This document shows positions 61,057 to 64,000 of a stretch of 64,000 nucleotides of DNA, piece after piece; position 1 is the first letter of the stretch, and each line of letters opens with the position of its first letter. The DNA lies in the NCBI RefSeq assembly GCF_042655305.1, contig NZ_JBHSLR010000009.1. One strand, given 5' to 3'. Under the pieces are notes generated by a model. That model worked only from the letters and a program-made list of their open reading frames with translations, had not been told where the DNA came from and did not search any database. Origin of the DNA: Arcanobacterium_A bovis (lineage in GTDB: Bacteria > Actinomycetota > Actinomycetes > Actinomycetales > Actinomycetaceae). Made by a program: the position numbers and the translations under genes.

Positions 61057-62127
61057 CTACTCCGTTTTATTAACCGTGACTGTAAATGCCGCCAGTTGTT
61101 TGTCCGCTGGAACTTCAGTTCCAACAAGTACTGAGTGTGGCACCACTGCTCGCTGGCCCACATGCACATCGCGTAGTTCGGTATTTGGTCCGACGACGGC
61201 GAAGGCACCGATATGCGTATTGCCCCGTAGAATTGTGCCCGGTTCGATCACAGCGTCTGGTTCGAGCGTTACGTCCACATCAATCGTTGTGGTGAGTGGA
61301 TCGATAATGGCGACGCCGCTACGCATCCACGCTTCCAAGGTACGTCTGTTCTTTTCGGTGCGGAGCGTTGCCAGTTGCACAAGATCGTTAACGCCTTCGG
61401 CCTGAATTGAATCGGCCAACACATAGGAGCCAACTCCCGCTTCAAGCGAGGCTGCCCGCGCGATTACGTCCGTGAGGTACATTTCGCCTTGGGCGTTGTC
61501 CGTTCCCAAAGTTTCGAGAGATTCGCGCAAAAACTGCGCATCGAAAATATACGTTGAAGTACCGATTTCGTCGATTTGCCGTTCTAAATCAGAAGCGTCT
61601 TTTTCCTCAACAATGCCAATAATGCTTCCGGTAGCAGCCGGCGTACCTGCTACTTCGGTAGAGCCAGGTGTTGCAGCTCGGAGAATGCGTCCATACCCAC
61701 GTGGATCTGCAACTTTAGTGGACAGCACAGTTACGGCGTTACCATCGTGCGCAGCGAGCAGATCAGCCAGAGCCTGCGGAGTAAACATTGGCGAATCGCC
61801 TGCTAGGACAAGTACAGGACCTTCAAGATCGGCTGGCAAAACCTGCATTCCACACCAAGCGGCACGACCCGTACCTTTAATATCATCTTGGTCGGCGATG
61901 AGAGCCTGCGGGTTGATAGCTTCGAGGTGACGCACAACTTGTTCTCGCTCGTGACGCACAACAAAAACAGTGAATTGTGGTTCGAGTGCAGATACGGCGT
62001 CGTTCGCGTGACCCACTAAGGTGCGACCACACATTTCGAGCAAAACTTTCGGGGTTTGCGACTTGATACGGGTGCCTTTACCAGCTGCAAGGATTATCGC
62101 AGCAGCTAAACCATTACCCTGAGTCAC
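61057..62127 (-). CDS. glmU: GlmU-like UDP-GlcNAc pyrophosphorylase lacking the acetyltransferase domain
   Basis: The N-terminal uridylyltransferase domain (about 1-240) is complete: LAAGKGTRIKSQTPKVL near 13-29, ADQDDIKGTGRA, VLVLAGDSPMFTP and the GEMYLTD segment. Only about 100 residues of left-handed beta-helix follow, ending after SVLVGTEVPAD. The part with the acetyl-CoA and glucosamine-phosphate acetyltransferase residues is absent. At 356 residues it is about 100-130 shorter than bifunctional GlmU. The start is a GTG at 62127 with AGGAGG four bases upstream. The stop is followed by a small GC hairpin (about 61030-61045), so the end looks natural. Confidence 0.9.
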   Translation of the reverse strand: MTQGNGLAAAIILAAGKGTRIKSQTPKVLLEMCGRTLVGHANDAVSALEPQFTVFVVRHEREQVVRHLEAINPQALIADQDDIKGTGRAAWCGMQVLPADLEGPVLVLAGDSPMFTPQALADLLAAHDGNAVTVLSTKVADPRGYGRILRAATPGSTEVAGTPAATGSIIGIVEEKDASDLERQIDEIGTSTYIFDAQFLRESLETLGTDNAQGEMYLTDVIARAASLEAGVGSYVLADSIQAEGVNDLVQLATLRTEKNRRTLEAWMRSGVAIIDPLTTTIDVDVTLEPDAVIEPGTILRGNTHIGAFAVVGPNTELRDVHVGQRAVVPHSVLVGTEVPADKQLAAFTVTVNKTE

Positions 62128-62176
62128 GTTTCCTCCTGGTTTTCGTTGCCAAACACCCTGCACACAGGCATTTTCG

Positions 62177-62247
62177 CTCCGCCACTAGGATTCGAACCTA
62201 GACTAAGGGTTCCAAAGACCCGTGTGCTGCCTTTACACCATGGCGGA
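62177..62247 (-). tRNA. tRNA-Gln (anticodon TTG)
   Basis: 71 bases on the minus strand: acceptor stem TCCGCCA/TGGCGGA with discriminator G, D arm, anticodon loop CTTTGGA giving TTG, and TTCGAAT T loop. CCA is not encoded. It lies 49 bases before the glmU start on the same strand. Confidence 0.93.
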
Positions 62248-62430
62248 TTACGCAATTAATTGTGCCAGTTTAGGCACATTGATTTCCAATCAGATTCTAA
62301 ATTGTGGGATGCGAAACGTTCACGAAGTGTTAACCTTTGCGGCATAGTGTCCGAAATGTACGTTCCACCATCTCGAATCTGCGATATGCTTGAAATGGTA
62401 TATACAATCACTACTGCTAAAGGAGCAACG

Positions 62431-63396
62431 TTGACTATACAAATCAACGATTTGCACAAGGCATTCGGCTCAACTAAAGCACTCAACGGAATGACGTTCT
62501 CGGTTAAACCGAGCGAACTTTTCGGTTTTGTGGGTTCGAATGGCGCAGGCAAAACCACCACCATGCGCATCATTCTCGGAGTGCTGCAAAGCGACTCAGG
62601 AGAAGTGCTGCTTAACGGCAATCCCCTGACCTTCGCAGATCGCCAACACTTCGGTTATATGCCTGAAGAACGCGGCCTTTACCCGCGCATGAAGGTGGGC
62701 GAACAGCTCGAATACCTTGCTATTTTGCAAGGCCTGAGCCCTGCCGATGCTCATAAAGCGATGGAGTACTGGACGGAACGCCTTGGGGTTGCGGCTCGGC
62801 GCAAGGATCAGGTGCAGGCGCTATCTCTCGGCAACCAGCAGCGTGTACAGCTCGCGGCAGCATTGATTCACAATCCGCAGTTCTTGGTGCTCGACGAGCC
62901 TTTCTCTGGTCTTGATCCTCTGGCAGTGAACGCGATGAGCGAGGTACTGAAAGAAAAAATTGCCGACGGCGCCACCGTCGTCTTCTCCTCTCATCAGCTT
63001 GACCTCGTGGAACGTTTGTGCGACCGCGTGGGCATCTGCTCGCAGGGACGTATCGTTTCCGAGGGCGCGATTGACGAGCTCCGTCGCACCGACCAGCGTC
63101 TTTACACCATTTCTTCCGACGCCGACGCCGGAGTTCTTCAGCAGGCTTTGCTTCCGCTGGGGGTTACCGTACAGACATTGACGAATGACACCTTGCGGGT
63201 TTCCTTGCCTCAGGGTGTGGACGATCAAACAGTTCTTCGGGCAGCACTTGAGCTTGCGCCAGTGCGCGAGTTCTCAGTGTATCGCCCACACTTGAATGAA
63301 CTGTTTTCGAACGTTGTGAACGTTCCTAACGCTCCGGAGTATGTGGAAGAACCGAAGAAGAAACGTGGTCTCGCTGCGCTGGTAGGGAAGAAGTGA
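62431..63396 (+). CDS. ABC transporter ATP-binding protein (NatA-like)
   Basis: The ATPase of a NatAB-type exporter. The 321-residue protein starts at a TTG at 62431 with AAGGAG six bases upstream; the longer frame to 62260 lacks a site. Walker A is GSNGAGKTT near 33-41, the signature LSLGNQQRVQLA near 130-141, Walker B LVLDEPFSGLDP near 152-163, and SSHQ contains the switch His. The C-terminal domain is of the NatA type with a basic tail (KKKRG). It is followed after two bases by the permease gene. Confidence 0.9.
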   Translation: MTIQINDLHKAFGSTKALNGMTFSVKPSELFGFVGSNGAGKTTTMRIILGVLQSDSGEVLLNGNPLTFADRQHFGYMPEERGLYPRMKVGEQLEYLAILQGLSPADAHKAMEYWTERLGVAARRKDQVQALSLGNQQRVQLAAALIHNPQFLVLDEPFSGLDPLAVNAMSEVLKEKIADGATVVFSSHQLDLVERLCDRVGICSQGRIVSEGAIDELRRTDQRLYTISSDADAGVLQQALLPLGVTVQTLTNDTLRVSLPQGVDDQTVLRAALELAPVREFSVYRPHLNELFSNVVNVPNAPEYVEEPKKKRGLAALVGKK

Positions 63397-63398
63397 AG

Positions 63399-64000
63399 AT
63401 GCTAAAGCACATTATCAAACGTGAATTCAGAGTACTTGTCGGGGCAAAAGCGCAGATCATCGGCACCATTGTTACGGTGGTTATCATTTTGGCTGCCGGC
63501 ATTGTGGGCAGCATCGTCAAGGATAAATTCCAAAATGAGGCCGCCAATACAAATTCTTCGGTGACGTTCACTGTTGCTGTAACTGAGCAGATGGAAGCAT
63601 ATCAAGGCGCGCTGGAAGGCACAGGCGCTGTGAAGGTGGAAGCTGTGAAGGCGGATCAAGCCAAGGAATGGCTCAAAAAGCAGGTAGATTCCAAATCTGC
63701 TCCTACCAGCGCAGTGCTCGCCGGCACGCCTGCTGAACCTGAAATTATTCAAAGCAAAGACCAAGATAAAGCGAGCAATCAAGCGATTGCACAACTGATT
63801 TCGCAGGTAGCGGTACTTAAAGCTGCCGATCGCACTGCTGGCCCACTTTCGGTTGATGCACAAGAGCAGATCAGCAAGGCTTTTACCCCTAAGATCACCA
63901 CTATTGAGGGTGAGAAAAAGAACCTCGTTGAGAGCAATCCTGCTGGCTACGTCACTGGTTTGGCTACGCAAATGCTGTTGTTCTTCGCTGTAATGATGGG
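63399..64000 (+). CDS. ABC-2 type permease (NatB-like), cut by the window end
   Basis: An open frame from the ATG at 63399 (AGGGAAG upstream; stop of the ATPase at 63394-63396) continues past the right edge. The visible 200 residues start with MLKHIIKREF, then a membrane helix (about 20-42), a large extracytoplasmic region (about 43-185) rich in Lys, Ala and Glu, and the beginning of a second helix with MLLFFAVMM. This layout, a long loop between helices 1 and 2, is typical of NatB-like sodium-extrusion or drug-export permeases. Confidence 0.87.
   Translation, partial: MLKHIIKREFRVLVGAKAQIIGTIVTVVIILAAGIVGSIVKDKFQNEAANTNSSVTFTVAVTEQMEAYQGALEGTGAVKVEAVKADQAKEWLKKQVDSKSAPTSAVLAGTPAEPEIIQSKDQDKASNQAIAQLISQVAVLKAADRTAGPLSVDAQEQISKAFTPKITTIEGEKKNLVESNPAGYVTGLATQMLLFFAVMM

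Noticed and set aside
1..64000. CRISPR array, prophage or integrative element
   Set aside because: I saw no regularly spaced repeats, no phage structural or integrase genes, and no att-like repeats at the two tRNA genes.

Overview
The window looks like chromosome of a moderate-GC actinobacterium. The main support is mycothiol S-conjugate amidase (Mca), a DivIC/FtsB-like protein with a long Arg-rich tail, DUF501 beside a Ppx/GppA phosphatase, DUF6928, a CE1758/CE1759-type flavin monooxygenase pair, and a short class-I-like tRNA-Leu(TAA). A low-GC member of the Actinomycetaceae (Arcanobacterium/Trueperella-like) is my best guess; this is inference, not a database match.

Layout. 1-16 kb is an accessory, partly decaying region. 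It holds a Mug-type uracil-DNA glycosylase, an acyltransferase-3 gene broken by an in-frame stop, a fusion of two alpha/beta hydrolases, and a GNAT acetyltransferase gene present twice (one copy dead through a 59-bp deletion). It also holds a CPBP protease followed by a dehydrogenase-TspO fusion, an IS3 transposase relic, three relics of higBA toxin-antitoxin genes, an unknown two-helix membrane protein, and an LLM flavin monooxygenase with its FMN reductase. 16-46 kb is mostly housekeeping: ychF, rmuC, alkD-like, ispH, xseAB, a PfkB sugar kinase, uppS, PPK2, mca, greA, msrA, an FKBP, a Bax-inhibitor protein, an ABC exporter, nhaA, ppx, DUF501, divIC, eno, mfd, pth and rplY. 60-64 kb holds prs, a glmU-like gene that lacks the acetyltransferase domain, tRNA-Gln and the start of a NatAB-like ABC exporter.

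The most notable system is at 46.1-59.4 kb. A run of minus-strand genes encodes an MFS carrier, an esterase-like alpha/beta hydrolase, CaiA-like acyl-CoA reductase, CaiB-like CoA-transferase (frameshifted), CaiC-like CoA ligase, a double-hotdog hydratase, a second MFS carrier and an MBL hydrolase. A plus-strand TetR gene follows, and then the complete electron-transfer set fixA-fixB-fixC-fixX. The likely logic is as follows. A carrier imports a carnitine-like acid and the ligase and CoA-transferase activate it. The hydratase makes the 2-enoyl-CoA, and the CaiA-like flavoprotein reduces that with electrons supplied through FixABCX. The enterobacterial partners caiT, caiD and caiE are absent and appear to be replaced by unrelated families, so the true substrate is open. 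TetR, with palindromes in the tetR-fixA gap, is the obvious local regulator. A 12-bp-arm palindrome ahead of the first MFS gene is a second candidate control site.

Other regulatory observations: a RosR/MarR-like palindrome at the flavin monooxygenase promoter with a related site upstream of mca, a terminator-like hairpin in the greA leader, several strong bidirectional terminators, and nested inverted repeats downstream of eno.
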